The notes: generated from the sequence alone by a model not told the origin. 64,000 nucleotides of DNA from Geomonas subterranea (GCF_019063845.1 NZ_CP077683.1:1364001-1428000), one strand, 5' to 3'. Positions 8,097 to 17,918 are shown, counted from the first letter of the stretch. Numbers and translations are program-made.

Positions 8097-10241
8097 GTGA
8101 CACAGGAACGAGCGAACATGCCTTTCGGCGACCTGCTGACGGAGTTGAAGAGACTCCCCGCACTGGACCGCTACAGCCTTACGCTGTATCGCAGGTGTGC
8201 CGGTGCGGTTGCGTCCATTGGTCGTTTCGAACCCTGCGCCACGATGGTGGAAGATCATCTATGCCGGGAGGTTTCGCGTCAGTTCTTCGAGGAGAACATG
8301 GAGGTGTTCTTCGACGAGGGGACCCCTTCAGTCTGTCGCTACGGTGGCGGCTTCTTCGGCTTTCTCATCCCCTTCAGCATGTCCGGCGAAGACTTCTGTC
8401 TGGTTGGAGACGGCGTACGCGAGGCATCCATCGATCTGTGGCAACTGGCGTCACTGGCCAGAGACGGCGGCGATGCCTTTTCGCTGCTCCCATACGTGGA
8501 ATCGCTTTGCACGGCGAGCTACGAGGAGGTCGAGAACGTCGCCGAGCAGGTGAGACTGAAAATCGAGCAGTACAGGCTTCCTGAGGCGGCTGGAAGTGCG
8601 CACGCCGCCGTGGCGCAGGGCCAGGAGCCGGTTGGCGACGCGGAGTTGGCGGCGGTGTCCCAGGCCATGGAGAGGCTCGACAAGGCCGCCACCGTCACCG
8701 CCTGCATCGCCATCTGCTGCGAGACCATCGTCTCCGCATTTCAAGCCGCGAGTATCGCGGTCGCTCTCCCCGACAACGATGGAAAATCCTTCCCGGTAAC
8801 CGGCGTGTGGGGGCTTCCCGACGAACTGGGAACCGTCAACGCGGACTCGCTGCACCTGTTCGTTGCGCCGGAAAAGGTGAAGAAGACCGTGCTATGGGAC
8901 GGCAAGATGCGCGCCCTCCTTCCCGAAATAAGGGCAGCCGTCTGCACCATCTTCCCTTTGAAGGCGCAGGGGGAGCGGCTCGGATTCCTGGCGCTGTTCG
9001 ACACCGACGTCCACACAAACGCCGCGCTGCTCATCTCCATGCTGGCCGGCGCCATGGCGGGAAAGCTCTCCTCGATCGGCAAGGACGCGACGCGCAGCAA
9101 GGAAAACGCCCTCTCCGAACGCCTCATGTCGCTCACCGACACGCTTTTGCAGATAGACAGCAAGGACCTCCTCTACGAATCGATCCTGAAGATCGCGTCG
9201 GAACTGATCGATGCGACCCAGGGATCGATCATGCTGATCGACAAGGACGGCGTCGGGATGCAGATCGTTTTCACCCAGGGCATGACGCTCAACGTTGCGC
9301 GCTGCCTGCAGCTCAAGGTGGGCAAGGGCATCGCGGGCATGGTCGCCAAGACCGGGCAACCGCTGCTCGTCAACGACGTCGAGAAGGACAGCAGGGTCGC
9401 GATGGCCAACAGGTCGCGTTTCAAGTCCAAGTCGCTGATCTGCATCCCCCTCAAGCTGAAGGACAAGGTGATCGGGGTGCTGAACCTCTCCGACAAGAAA
9501 AACCTGCGTCCTTTCACCCACTCCGACCTGCAGCTGCTCACTTCCTTCGCGAACCTCGCCTCCCTGATGATCGAGCGCACCGAGGTGCTCGAGGAGTCGG
9601 AGCGCTTCGAGCAGCTCTCGGTCACCGATCCCCTCACCGGCCTCTATAACCGCCGCTTCCTGAAAAGCAGGCTCGAGGAGGAACTAAACCGGAGCATGCG
9701 CCAGGGGTTGAACCTCACCATCATCTTCATCGACCTCGACTTCTTCAAGAGCTACAACGACCTCTGCGGGCACCTGGCCGGGGACGAGGCGCTCAAGCTG
9801 ACCGCCGACATCATCAAGGATTCGCTGCGCGACATGGACATCGTGGCCCGTTACGGAGGCGAGGAGTTCTGCGCCGTGCTGCCGGGCACTTCGAAGGTCG
9901 AGGCGATGATCGTGGCGGAGCGGATCCGCGCCGGAATCGAGAGCAAGCGTTTCCCCGGCGAGAGCGACATACCGCTCAGGCGGCTCACTGCCAGCCTCGG
10001 CGTAGCCTCCTTCCCCGAGGATGGCAGGTCGTTCAACGACCTGGTGCACGCCTCGGATATCGCGCTCTACGAGGCGAAGGCGCGTGGCCGCAACCGCATC
10101 GTGGCGGCGCGCACTTCCTCCGAGCGTGGTGAGCCAAAGCACGAGATACCCGAGCACCGCCCCGTGCAGACGCAGAGCGCCCTCGCCAAGACCCTGGATT
10201 TCAACGCCTATCTCGAAGCTTCTCTGCAGTCCAAAGGGTGA
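8097..10241 (+). CDS. Diguanylate cyclase with GAF and GGDEF domains
   Basis: A 714-aa soluble protein. The N-terminal 160 residues match nothing I recognise. A degenerate GAF-like stretch is followed by a clear GAF domain at about 345-500 (GKGIAGMVAKTG, SLICIPLKLKDKVIGVLNL) and a GGDEF domain at about 515-685. The active site reads ARYGGEEF, so catalysis is expected. RDMD sits five residues before it and forms an RxxD inhibitory site, implying product inhibition by c-di-GMP. The GTG at 8097 has GGAG 8 nt upstream; an ATG at 8118 is an alternative. It heads a c-di-GMP module with the PilZ-like and HD-GYP genes downstream. Confidence 0.93.
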   Translation: MTQERANMPFGDLLTELKRLPALDRYSLTLYRRCAGAVASIGRFEPCATMVEDHLCREVSRQFFEENMEVFFDEGTPSVCRYGGGFFGFLIPFSMSGEDFCLVGDGVREASIDLWQLASLARDGGDAFSLLPYVESLCTASYEEVENVAEQVRLKIEQYRLPEAAGSAHAAVAQGQEPVGDAELAAVSQAMERLDKAATVTACIAICCETIVSAFQAASIAVALPDNDGKSFPVTGVWGLPDELGTVNADSLHLFVAPEKVKKTVLWDGKMRALLPEIRAAVCTIFPLKAQGERLGFLALFDTDVHTNAALLISMLAGAMAGKLSSIGKDATRSKENALSERLMSLTDTLLQIDSKDLLYESILKIASELIDATQGSIMLIDKDGVGMQIVFTQGMTLNVARCLQLKVGKGIAGMVAKTGQPLLVNDVEKDSRVAMANRSRFKSKSLICIPLKLKDKVIGVLNLSDKKNLRPFTHSDLQLLTSFANLASLMIERTEVLEESERFEQLSVTDPLTGLYNRRFLKSRLEEELNRSMRQGLNLTIIFIDLDFFKSYNDLCGHLAGDEALKLTADIIKDSLRDMDIVARYGGEEFCAVLPGTSKVEAMIVAERIRAGIESKRFPGESDIPLRRLTASLGVASFPEDGRSFNDLVHASDIALYEAKARGRNRIVAARTSSERGEPKHEIPEHRPVQTQSALAKTLDFNAYLEASLQSKG

Positions 10242-10440
10242 GCCCGAAAGTTCCGCGCACCTTCTCCCACCCTGGAACGGCTCCCGCCGCCCCCCCCTGT
10301 GGCCTATCGGCCTCTTTTTTCAATGACACACATCGTTTTATAGTGAAAAATTATTCAGATTATGCTATTAATCGCAGCGCGTAACTGGTGGATGTCCTGC
10401 ATCTCTTTCACAAGCACTGGCATACAGTCATGAGGTAGTG

Positions 10441-12528
10441 ATGAAAGACGCCAGCAAGATTTTACAGTTTGCCCGGCCGGACACAGTAATAGAGTTTTCT
10501 CCCGGTACCGAGAAGGAGGCCGGGCTCAATAAGCTGATCAACAAACTTAATTTCATCAACTTCCAAGAAGAGTCCATCCTCGTCAACTTCAGGCACACCA
10601 AGTACCCCCGAACCGTAACCCTCGAAGCAGCCCCCCTTCCCTGTCTGAACAACAAACTCGAATGCCGCTGGGTGTCGGTGGACTCCATCAACGCCGCGAC
10701 CAACGGCTGCGCCTTCGAGAGCATCTTCGTGGTCAGCGGCCACCGCATGATCACCGCCACACCCGAACTGATCAGCATCAGTGACGAGGGGGCCGTGTTC
10801 CTGCTTCCCGAGAAATGCATCGAGGTCAACTACCGCAAGTCCCGGCGCCACCCGTGCCATGGGGTCTCCGGCGAACTGTTCCAGAACGGAGCCCGCTTCC
10901 AGGGGACGCTGATCGACTTCAGCGCCGTTTCCTTCAGGGTCCGGGTCGAAGGGGACGGCGGCCGCGCCTTCAACTGGATCAACAGCGAGGCCCCGGTCCA
11001 GGTGGTCTTCACCGGTGACGGCACCACCCTGTACTCTTCCGAGTGCCGCATCACCTCGCAGACGCTTGGGCACCGGGACCGGATCTACCTGCTCGAGCCG
11101 CTGCAGGCGCGCATGCAGCGCTTCAAGGCGAAGGAGATCCGCAGCTGCCGGCACGAACTGCTCCCGCTTCCCAACGCGGTCTTCAAACACCCCTTCAGCC
11201 ACAAGATCATCGACCTGAAGGTCCTCGACATCTCCGGCTCCGGGTTCTCGGTCTGCGAGGACGTCGAGGCGAGCGTTCTCCTGCCGGGGATGATCGTACC
11301 CGAACTGGAGCTGCGCATCGGCAACAGCTTTTCCACCAGGTGCGTTGCGCAGGTCGTCTACCGCGAGGATGCCTCCAGCAAGGAGAACGCCCCGGTGGTG
11401 AAGTGCGGACTATGCTTCCTGGACATGGACATCAGAGACCACGTCAGCCTCTTGTCGCTACTGTACCTCGCCAAGAACCGGCACTCCTACGTGAGCACGC
11501 AGGTGGACCTTGACGAACTCTGGCAGTTCTTCTTCGATACCGGCTTCATCTATCCGGAGAAGTATCACTTCGTTCAGCTGAACAAGGCCCACCTCAAGGA
11601 GACCTACCGCAGGCTCTACACCGAAAACCCCGGCATCGCCCGGCACTTCATCTACCAGGAGCACGGCAACATCCTGGGGCACCTGGCGATGCTGCGCTTT
11701 TATCAGGGGACCTGGCTTGTGCACCACCACGCAGCCAACAAGTCCGAATCCAACCAGGCCGGCATGATCGTGCTCGACCACCTGTGCAACTCGATCAACG
11801 ACACCTACAACCTGCGCTCGGCGCACATGGACTACCTGATCTGCTACTACAAGCCGGAAAACAGGTTTCCCAACAGGATCTTCGGCGGCTTCCTGAAGGA
11901 GGCCGGGGACAAGAGGAGCTGCTCCACCGACACCTTCGTTTACTTCCACTACCAGCGCACCTTCTCGGATGACTGGAACTTCTCCGGCCCCTGGGGGCTC
12001 ACCCGCACCACGAGGGAGGACCTGCTCGAACTGGAGGCGTTCTACGAGCAGTACTCCGGCGGGCTCATGCTGCACGCCCTCGACCTGGAACCGGGGATGA
12101 GCGAGTGCGAGGAGTTGTCACACGATTACCGGGAGGCGGGATTCTCGCTGCAGCGCCACCTCTACACCTTGAAGCGCGACGGTGCGATCAAGGCGGTGTT
12201 CATGATCAACATCTCCGACGTCGGGCTGAACCTTTCCGACCTCACCAACTGCATCAAGGTATTCGTCCTGGACCAGGAGCAGTTTCCCAGGGACATCCTG
12301 CTCATAGCGCTCTCGATCATCACGCACAAGTACCAGCAAAACGACATACCGGTGATGGTCTACCCGGAAAGCTACGCCGAGGCCACCAACCTCCCCTACG
12401 AGCGCAAATACATCCTCTGGGCCTTCAATGCCCAGACGCAGACCTCCAACTTCATCAAATACTTAGGAGACCTCCACCCACGCGGCAAGTACAAAAGGGC
12501 GCCAAAGAGCGCGGCCCAGGGGACCTAG
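10441..12528 (+). CDS. PilZ-like protein with acetyltransferase-like C-terminal half
   Basis: About 695 aa, starting at ATG 10441 (GAGGT upstream). Two PilZ-like segments are visible. One starts near YRKSRRH (about residues 130-240). The second runs from KEIRSCRHELLPL to DISGSGFSV (about 235-340) and carries the RxxxR-like and DxSxxG elements that bind c-di-GMP; the first has a degenerate DxSxxG. From about residue 355 the protein changes character. Segments such as HGNILGHLAMLRF and WLVHHHAANK resemble a GNAT/acyltransferase fold, but that assignment is tentative. It is followed after 10 bp by the HD-GYP gene and is probably co-transcribed with it. It is a plausible effector of the flanking cyclase and phosphodiesterase. 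Confidence 0.7.
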   Translation: MKDASKILQFARPDTVIEFSPGTEKEAGLNKLINKLNFINFQEESILVNFRHTKYPRTVTLEAAPLPCLNNKLECRWVSVDSINAATNGCAFESIFVVSGHRMITATPELISISDEGAVFLLPEKCIEVNYRKSRRHPCHGVSGELFQNGARFQGTLIDFSAVSFRVRVEGDGGRAFNWINSEAPVQVVFTGDGTTLYSSECRITSQTLGHRDRIYLLEPLQARMQRFKAKEIRSCRHELLPLPNAVFKHPFSHKIIDLKVLDISGSGFSVCEDVEASVLLPGMIVPELELRIGNSFSTRCVAQVVYREDASSKENAPVVKCGLCFLDMDIRDHVSLLSLLYLAKNRHSYVSTQVDLDELWQFFFDTGFIYPEKYHFVQLNKAHLKETYRRLYTENPGIARHFIYQEHGNILGHLAMLRFYQGTWLVHHHAANKSESNQAGMIVLDHLCNSINDTYNLRSAHMDYLICYYKPENRFPNRIFGGFLKEAGDKRSCSTDTFVYFHYQRTFSDDWNFSGPWGLTRTTREDLLELEAFYEQYSGGLMLHALDLEPGMSECEELSHDYREAGFSLQRHLYTLKRDGAIKAVFMINISDVGLNLSDLTNCIKVFVLDQEQFPRDILLIALSIITHKYQQNDIPVMVYPESYAEATNLPYERKYILWAFNAQTQTSNFIKYLGDLHPRGKYKRAPKSAAQGT

Positions 12529-12538
12529 GGAAGAAACG

Positions 12539-14470
12539 ATGACAACTCCGCTTTACAACAGCAGCATCATCGACATATACATCAAGCTGATCAGGAGCAA
12601 GTACAACTTCGTCAACATCGAGGAGTTGCTGAGCTACGCCAGGATGACCCCGCTGGAGGTGACCGACCAGGGGCACTGGTTCACCCAGGAGCAGGTCAAC
12701 CTATTCTACGAACGGCTGCACAAGCTGACCGGCAACGACAACATAGCGCGCGAGGCAGGCAGGTACGCGGCCTCCCCCGATGCCATGGGAATCCTCAGGC
12801 AGTATTTCCTCGGGCTGGTGGGTCCGGCACGCGCCTACAGCCTGATCGGCGACACCGTCAACAGGAACTTCGTCAGGTCCTCCGTCTACAGCTCCAAACA
12901 GCTCAGCGCCAACAGCTACGAGATCACCGTAACCCCCCGTCCGGGATGCCATGAGGAACTGTTCCAGTGCCAGAACCGGATGGGGTTCTTCGAGGCCATC
13001 GCCAACCTCTTCCAGCCCAGGCTTCCCCACATCGAGCATCCCCAGTGCATGTTCCATGGCGACCCCGTCTGCCGCTACATCGTCACCTGGGAATCAACCG
13101 GCGCCGGCTTCTGGCAATTCACGCGGAATTACGCGGCGATCGCCATCTTCGTCCTCATCGCCTTCTGCTACCAGGCGAACCAGATAAAGACCATCTACCT
13201 GGTCGCACCCTGGGCGCTGGCCCTGCTCCTCACCATCAAGATCTGCTCGTTGCGCAGCGAGAAGGACGCCCTGCTCACCAGCCAGAAAAGCCTCAAGGAT
13301 CTGACCGACAACCTCTTCAAGCGGATGGAGATCAACTACAACAACGCGCTCGTCACCAACGAGATAGGCCAGGCGATCAGCAGGCAGACCGAACTGCACG
13401 ACATCCTGTCCAACGTGATCCAGATCCTGGAAAAGCGCCTCGATTACAGCCGCGGGCTGATCCTGCTCAGTAACCCCGAGAAGACGAGGTTGGTGTTCCA
13501 GGCGGGGTTCGGCTACCAGGACGAGCAACTGGCCTTTCTGGGGAAGACCACCTTTCACCTGGACCGGCCTGACTCCAAGGGGGTCTTCGTCATCTCCTTC
13601 AGGGAGCAGCGCCCCTTCCTGGTCGCCGACGTCAAGGACATCGAGGGGAACCTCTCCGGCAAGAGCCAGAACTTCGCGAAGCAGCTTTTGTCCCAGACCT
13701 TCATCTGCTGCCCGATCATCTGTGATGGGGAATCACTGGGAATCATCGCGGTCGACAACCTGAAGTCAAAGCGCCCCCTGGTGCAAAGCGACGTCTCACT
13801 CCTGATGGGGCTCGCACCCGTCATCGGCATCAGCATGCGTAACGCCAAACTGCACGAGGCGAAGTCCAACCAGTTCAGCTCGTTCCTGAAGGTCATGGCC
13901 GCCTCTATCGACGCCAGGGACCCGCTGACCGCGGGCCACTCCGAGAAGGTCACCGAGTACTGCGAGGAGATCTGCGAGGAACTTGGGCTTCCGCGCGCCG
14001 AGCGGGAGATGATCCGGGTCGCCTCGCTTTTGCACGACTACGGCAAGATCGGGGTTCCGGACGCCATCCTGAAGAAAAACGGCAGGCTGTCCGACCTCGA
14101 GTACGAGATCGTCAAGACCCATTGCCACAAGACCCGCGACATCCTGGAACAGGTCAATTTCGAGGGGATTTACCGCGAGGTGCCGGAGATCGCCGGCGCG
14201 CACCACGAGAAGATCGATGGCACCGGCTATCCGAAGGGGTTGAAGGGGAAGGACATCCCGCTAGGCTCGAAGATCATAGCGGTGGCCGACTTCTTCGAGG
14301 CGGTGACCTCGCAGCGCCACTACCGCGCCCCGATGCAGGTCGAGGAGGCCTTCCGCCTGCTCAGGGAGGGGGCCGGGACTCATTTCGACCGGCACATCGT
14401 CGATGCGCTCATCACCTGCCGGATGCGCGCCATTGGGGAGAGTGAACCCGCGTCGCGTCAGGAGGCCTGA
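12539..14470 (+). CDS. HD-GYP phosphodiesterase with AraC-ligand-like sensor and GAF domain
   Basis: At 643 aa it is the same build as the kinase at 5479 up to the output domain. It has an N-terminal sensor (GHWFTQEQVNLFYERL, AREAGRYAASPD, QCMFHGDPVCRYIVTW), two membrane helices (about 195-240), a GAF domain, then HD-GYP from about 440. LLHDYGKIG supplies the HD metal ligands, and AAHHEKIDGTGYPKGL carries an intact GYP signature, so c-di-GMP hydrolysis is expected. The ATG at 12539 is 10 bp after the PilZ-like gene. Its 3' end overlaps the convergent methyltransferase gene by 13 bp. Confidence 0.93.
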   Translation: MTTPLYNSSIIDIYIKLIRSKYNFVNIEELLSYARMTPLEVTDQGHWFTQEQVNLFYERLHKLTGNDNIAREAGRYAASPDAMGILRQYFLGLVGPARAYSLIGDTVNRNFVRSSVYSSKQLSANSYEITVTPRPGCHEELFQCQNRMGFFEAIANLFQPRLPHIEHPQCMFHGDPVCRYIVTWESTGAGFWQFTRNYAAIAIFVLIAFCYQANQIKTIYLVAPWALALLLTIKICSLRSEKDALLTSQKSLKDLTDNLFKRMEINYNNALVTNEIGQAISRQTELHDILSNVIQILEKRLDYSRGLILLSNPEKTRLVFQAGFGYQDEQLAFLGKTTFHLDRPDSKGVFVISFREQRPFLVADVKDIEGNLSGKSQNFAKQLLSQTFICCPIICDGESLGIIAVDNLKSKRPLVQSDVSLLMGLAPVIGISMRNAKLHEAKSNQFSSFLKVMAASIDARDPLTAGHSEKVTEYCEEICEELGLPRAEREMIRVASLLHDYGKIGVPDAILKKNGRLSDLEYEIVKTHCHKTRDILEQVNFEGIYREVPEIAGAHHEKIDGTGYPKGLKGKDIPLGSKIIAVADFFEAVTSQRHYRAPMQVEEAFRLLREGAGTHFDRHIVDALITCRMRAIGESEPASRQEA

Positions 14471-15276
14471 GGTTTGCGGCCGCGGCAGGAGATGATCGGG
14501 GTGTAGGTGAAGCGGCGGGGATTGGCGAAGAAGGCGCGGAATTCGGTCAGAAATTCCTCGTAGCCACCTTCGTACTCGTCGAAGCCGTAGCCTGACCTCT
14601 TGGCGGCCACCTCGACCTTTCTGGTCCAGTTGAAACCGTCCACCTCCTTCAGTTCGCCGAAGATCTGGTGATGCGCCTCGACCTTCACGTCGATGTCCTG
14701 GTAGCCGAGATCGTAGAGAAAGGAGTACAGCTTCCGCCCCACGTACGGGTCAAAGTTGTCTTTTTCCTCGAGGCTCTTCATGGTGGCGGCGACGGCGCGC
14801 TCCATGCGCGGAGAATGGCCGAAATGGCTGAGACAGTTGTGGTCGAGGTCGATGAGGCATAGTATCCCCCCCGGCTTGAGCGCGGCCGAGATGTTGCGCA
14901 CCAGGTCGAAGCAGTCGGCGAGGTGGTACTCGAGGACGAAGCGGCACCAGGCGAAATCGAACTCGCCGAGCCCGGCGAGGGGCTGGTAGAGGTCGCGGCG
15001 CTCGAAGCTCACCGTGTCCGAACCGTAGTGCTCCCGGGCGAAGGCGAGGCGCTGCTCGGACAGGTCGACGCCCACGGCCCGCCCACCCGGCTGCACCAGT
15101 TCCCCCAGGACGCTGGTCGTCTTGCCGGGGCCGCAGCCGATATCGATGACGCTCATGCCCGGCGCGAGCCCTGCCCACCGCGCCTGCTTCTCGGTCACAG
15201 CGTTGTCTGTTTTCATGTCGAGCCGGAGGGATTCCCCGGCGTGTTCCATCAGGTAGCGTCGTTCCGGATTATGCAT
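14458..15276 (-). CDS. Class I SAM-dependent methyltransferase
   Basis: 272 aa. Motif I is IDIGCGPGKTT (residues about 43-53), followed by VGVDLSEQRL (acidic motif II) and FAWCRFVLEYH (post motif). These define a Rossmann-fold class I methyltransferase of the UbiE/Methyltransf_11/25 type. The C-terminal third is alpha/beta rich with no recognised substrate domain, so the substrate is unknown. It is convergent with the HD-GYP gene and divergent from the FadL-like porin gene. Confidence 0.85.
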   Translation of the reverse strand: MHNPERRYLMEHAGESLRLDMKTDNAVTEKQARWAGLAPGMSVIDIGCGPGKTTSVLGELVQPGGRAVGVDLSEQRLAFAREHYGSDTVSFERRDLYQPLAGLGEFDFAWCRFVLEYHLADCFDLVRNISAALKPGGILCLIDLDHNCLSHFGHSPRMERAVAATMKSLEEKDNFDPYVGRKLYSFLYDLGYQDIDVKVEAHHQIFGELKEVDGFNWTRKVEVAAKRSGYGFDEYEGGYEEFLTEFRAFFANPRRFTYTPIISCRGRKPQAS

Positions 15277-15431
15277 CAGCTGCTCCCATTAACCGATTTG
15301 AATGATCCGGTTTTTAGCACGAATGGCGTGGCGTGGTCAACCAACTCCGCCATGTTACCCGTTGGCGTGCCGGTTCGTCAACGGTGCCGGTGAAACAGCT
15401 CAGCATCCGACTTTAATTTCCAGGAGGGGTT

Positions 15432-16709
15432 ATGAACTACAGGAAGAGCCTGATTGCCGGGGTGCTCGCTTCGGCGGTCACGCTGGGTGCCGGTGCTCCG
15501 TCCGGAGCGCACGCCGCCGGTTATGCAGTCTTCACCCACGGTGCCAGCGCGTTGGGCCAGGGGAACGCCGTGACCGCCCACACAAGCGACGCCAGCACCA
15601 TCTTTTACAACCCGGCCTTGATGAACAAACTCGAGGGGACCCAGCTGCAGATCGGCACCACCGCCATATTCTCCTCCCGCGAGTATGCAAGCTCCATCGG
15701 AGGGTCCCCCTCCTCCGACGAATCGGTCTTCTTCCCGAGCCATATCTACATAACCCACAAGTTCAACGACCGGGTGAGCGCGGGCCTCGGGATCTTCAAT
15801 CCATTCGGCCTGGGCACCAAGTGGAACGACGACTGGGACGGCCGCTACATCGCCACCAGGTCCAACCTGAGAACCTTCGACATAAACCCGGTGCTCTCCT
15901 ACCGAGTGCTCCCCTCGCTGAGCCTGGCCGCCGGGGTCGACGTGATGCTCATCGACGCCACGCTGCAGAGAAAGATCCCCTCAGCCGCGCTCACCCCACT
16001 GCTCGGATACGCACCGGGCACCGACATCAACCAGAAGTTCAAGGGGGACGGCACCGGCGTCGGCTTCAACGTGGCCGCCGCCTGGGAACCCTGCGAACAC
16101 CTCACCGTCGGCGCCTCCTACCGCAGCCAGGTCTATGTCGACGTATCCGGTGACGCGACTTTCGCGAGCCCCACCCCGTTGGCGCCACCGGTCACGGTGC
16201 TGAACAGCGGCGGCAAGACCGATCTCACCCTGCCGCCACAGTTCACCGCCGCCGTCGCCTTCAAAGGGATCGACAAGCTCACCCTGGAGGCGGGCGTGCG
16301 CTGGGAGGGGTGGTCCAAGTTCCAGAACCTGGACATCCGGTTGGACAACCACAACCGGTCGTTCACCCCGAGAGACTGGAAGGACAACTGGGGGCTCAAC
16401 CTCGGCGGCAGGTACCAGGTCGATCCGAAAGTCGCGCTCCTGGCAGGTTACGTCTACGGCGACAGCGCCGTACCCGACAGCACCTTCGACCCCTCCATTC
16501 CCGACGCGAAGACCCACGTCTTCTGCGCCGGCACCGACCTCGACCTGAAGCCTTTCACCGTCGCGGTCGCCTACGGTTACCAGTACTACGAGAACAGGAA
16601 CAAGAACAACGCCATCTACGGCGTTCCCGGCGTCGCCGCCACCTCCGCCAACGGCAAATACCAAAGCGACGCCCACCTCGTGGCCGTCTCGCTGGGGTAC
16701 AAGTTTTAG
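15432..16709 (+). CDS. FadL/OmpP1/TodX-family outer-membrane transport protein
   Basis: At 425 aa it begins with a signal peptide (MNYRKSLIAGVLASAVTLGA, cleavage near AHA-AGYAV). The mature N-terminus contains the family hallmark GASALGQGNAVTAHTSDAST followed by FYNPALM. Alternating hydrophobic strands run to a terminal aromatic (SLGYKF), as in 14-strand beta-barrels. FadL-type proteins pass hydrophobic compounds such as fatty acids or aromatics across the outer membrane. AGGAGGGG precedes the ATG. A strong hairpin terminator follows, so it appears monocistronic. Confidence 0.92.
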   Translation: MNYRKSLIAGVLASAVTLGAGAPSGAHAAGYAVFTHGASALGQGNAVTAHTSDASTIFYNPALMNKLEGTQLQIGTTAIFSSREYASSIGGSPSSDESVFFPSHIYITHKFNDRVSAGLGIFNPFGLGTKWNDDWDGRYIATRSNLRTFDINPVLSYRVLPSLSLAAGVDVMLIDATLQRKIPSAALTPLLGYAPGTDINQKFKGDGTGVGFNVAAAWEPCEHLTVGASYRSQVYVDVSGDATFASPTPLAPPVTVLNSGGKTDLTLPPQFTAAVAFKGIDKLTLEAGVRWEGWSKFQNLDIRLDNHNRSFTPRDWKDNWGLNLGGRYQVDPKVALLAGYVYGDSAVPDSTFDPSIPDAKTHVFCAGTDLDLKPFTVAVAYGYQYYENRNKNNAIYGVPGVAATSANGKYQSDAHLVAVSLGYKF

Positions 16710-16732
16710 CCATCGGCAAGCCAGGATGCATG

Positions 16733-16768
16733 AAAAAGGCCTCTTCCGGAATGGAAGAGGCCTTTTTT
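16733..16768 (+). terminator. Rho-independent terminator after the FadL-like gene
   Basis: An A-run, then GGCCTCTTCC paired with GGAAGAGGCC around a short loop, then T6. The A and T flanks suggest it can also work for the gene converging from the right. Confidence 0.9.
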
Positions 16769-16791
16769 AGATTGCTTCTTTGTGGGAAGTT

Positions 16792-16834
16792 TCCCCTCGC
16801 CCTCCGGGAGAGGGGGGCCGGAGGCCGGGTGAAG
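16792..16834. repeat. Copy of the GGGAGAGGG..GGCCGGGTG intergenic repeat
   Basis: Same family as at 221; sits between the terminator and the helical exported protein gene. Confidence 0.55.
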
Positions 16835-16877
16835 GCGCTGGCAGCTGCGACGATCCGCCCAAGCGGCAGAACATGGT

Positions 16878-17804
16878 CTACTTCTTCGCGAACCTAGGGT
16901 CCAGCGTGCGCGCCAGGTCGTCGTAGGCGACCAGGGCCTTGATCTGCGGAGCTGTCTTCTTCACCGTGGCGTCGAAGAGCTGCAGCTTGCCGTTGAAGAC
17001 CTGCGCCTTGTTCCTGAGCGAGGTGGTGCTTTCGGCGAGGAAGCTCTTCTCGGCCTTCTCGTCGCTCTTCAGGAAGGACTTCGCCTTGCTGAGCGCCTCG
17101 TCGCCGGAACCCACGTAGTGGTTCACGCTCTCAAGAAAGGAGAGCGAGGAGGCGGAAAGCTGGGAGGTGGTGGTGAGCCGGTCCTGCACCTCGGTCATCC
17201 CCTTCAAAAGGTCCTGGTCGGCGAAACGCACCAGGTCGGAGACCTCCTGGTTGTAGGTCGGCTTGTTCGGGTCCAGCGCGTCGGCCCGGGACAGGAACTG
17301 CTGCGAGGTCCCCAGGTACTTGTTGATGGAGACCGAAGCTGCGCCGAGGGAGACCGCGGAGTCGGAGACGAACTTGGTGAAGAGCGAGGCCTGCCCGGCA
17401 TAGGGAATCGGGAAGAACTTGACGAAACGGGCGGCGACGGAACTCGCCTGGATGTACTTTGAGTACCCCGCCACGTGGCCGGACATCCACTTCACGTAGC
17501 TCTCGAACTCCGCCATGGACTGGCGCTGGGCGCGCACGTCGGCGGTGATCTCCTTGAGCTTTTTGGAGTTGCGGACGGCAAGGTCGGTCGAACTGATGCT
17601 GCAGCTCTCCAGGGTCTTGATCTTCTCCTGCAGGAGCGCGTTCTCCTTGGCGAGAGCGGCGATGGCGGCAGCCTGGTCGGGGGCAGTCGCGGCGACAGGC
17701 GCCGGGATGGCCTGGACGGGAGGTGCCGTGTCGGCGGCATGGGCAAGCGGCGCTGCAATGCAGGCGGAAAGAAACGAAAGGGTGACAAGGGTGCGGATCT
17801 GCAC
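16878..17804 (-). CDS. Exported alpha-helical protein of unknown function
   Basis: I chose the GTG at 17804 because TAGGAG lies 8-13 nt before it and a clean signal peptide (QIRTLVTLSFLSACIAAPLA, cleavage at AHA-ADT) starts there; a longer open frame to 17942 has no such support. This gives 308 aa. The mature protein has a Pro/Ala-rich linker, a heptad-like segment (AAIAALAKENALLQEKIKTL, about residues 45-65) and long helical stretches rich in Ser, Lys and Leu. No family was recognised. It is likely periplasmic. It lies downstream of the transglutaminase-like gene, separated from it by a terminator. Confidence 0.75.
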   Translation of the reverse strand: MQIRTLVTLSFLSACIAAPLAHAADTAPPVQAIPAPVAATAPDQAAAIAALAKENALLQEKIKTLESCSISSTDLAVRNSKKLKEITADVRAQRQSMAEFESYVKWMSGHVAGYSKYIQASSVAARFVKFFPIPYAGQASLFTKFVSDSAVSLGAASVSINKYLGTSQQFLSRADALDPNKPTYNQEVSDLVRFADQDLLKGMTEVQDRLTTTSQLSASSLSFLESVNHYVGSGDEALSKAKSFLKSDEKAEKSFLAESTTSLRNKAQVFNGKLQLFDATVKKTAPQIKALVAYDDLARTLDPRFAKK

Positions 17805-17918
17805 GGGTAAACTCCTAAATTCTTTATGTCGGGCCGCAGGAAAGATACAACAATCGCCCCCGCGAGACAAGGCAAAAGAGCTGGAAGCCGCGCCTGCCGG
17901 GCCTTGGCGCAGGAAACG

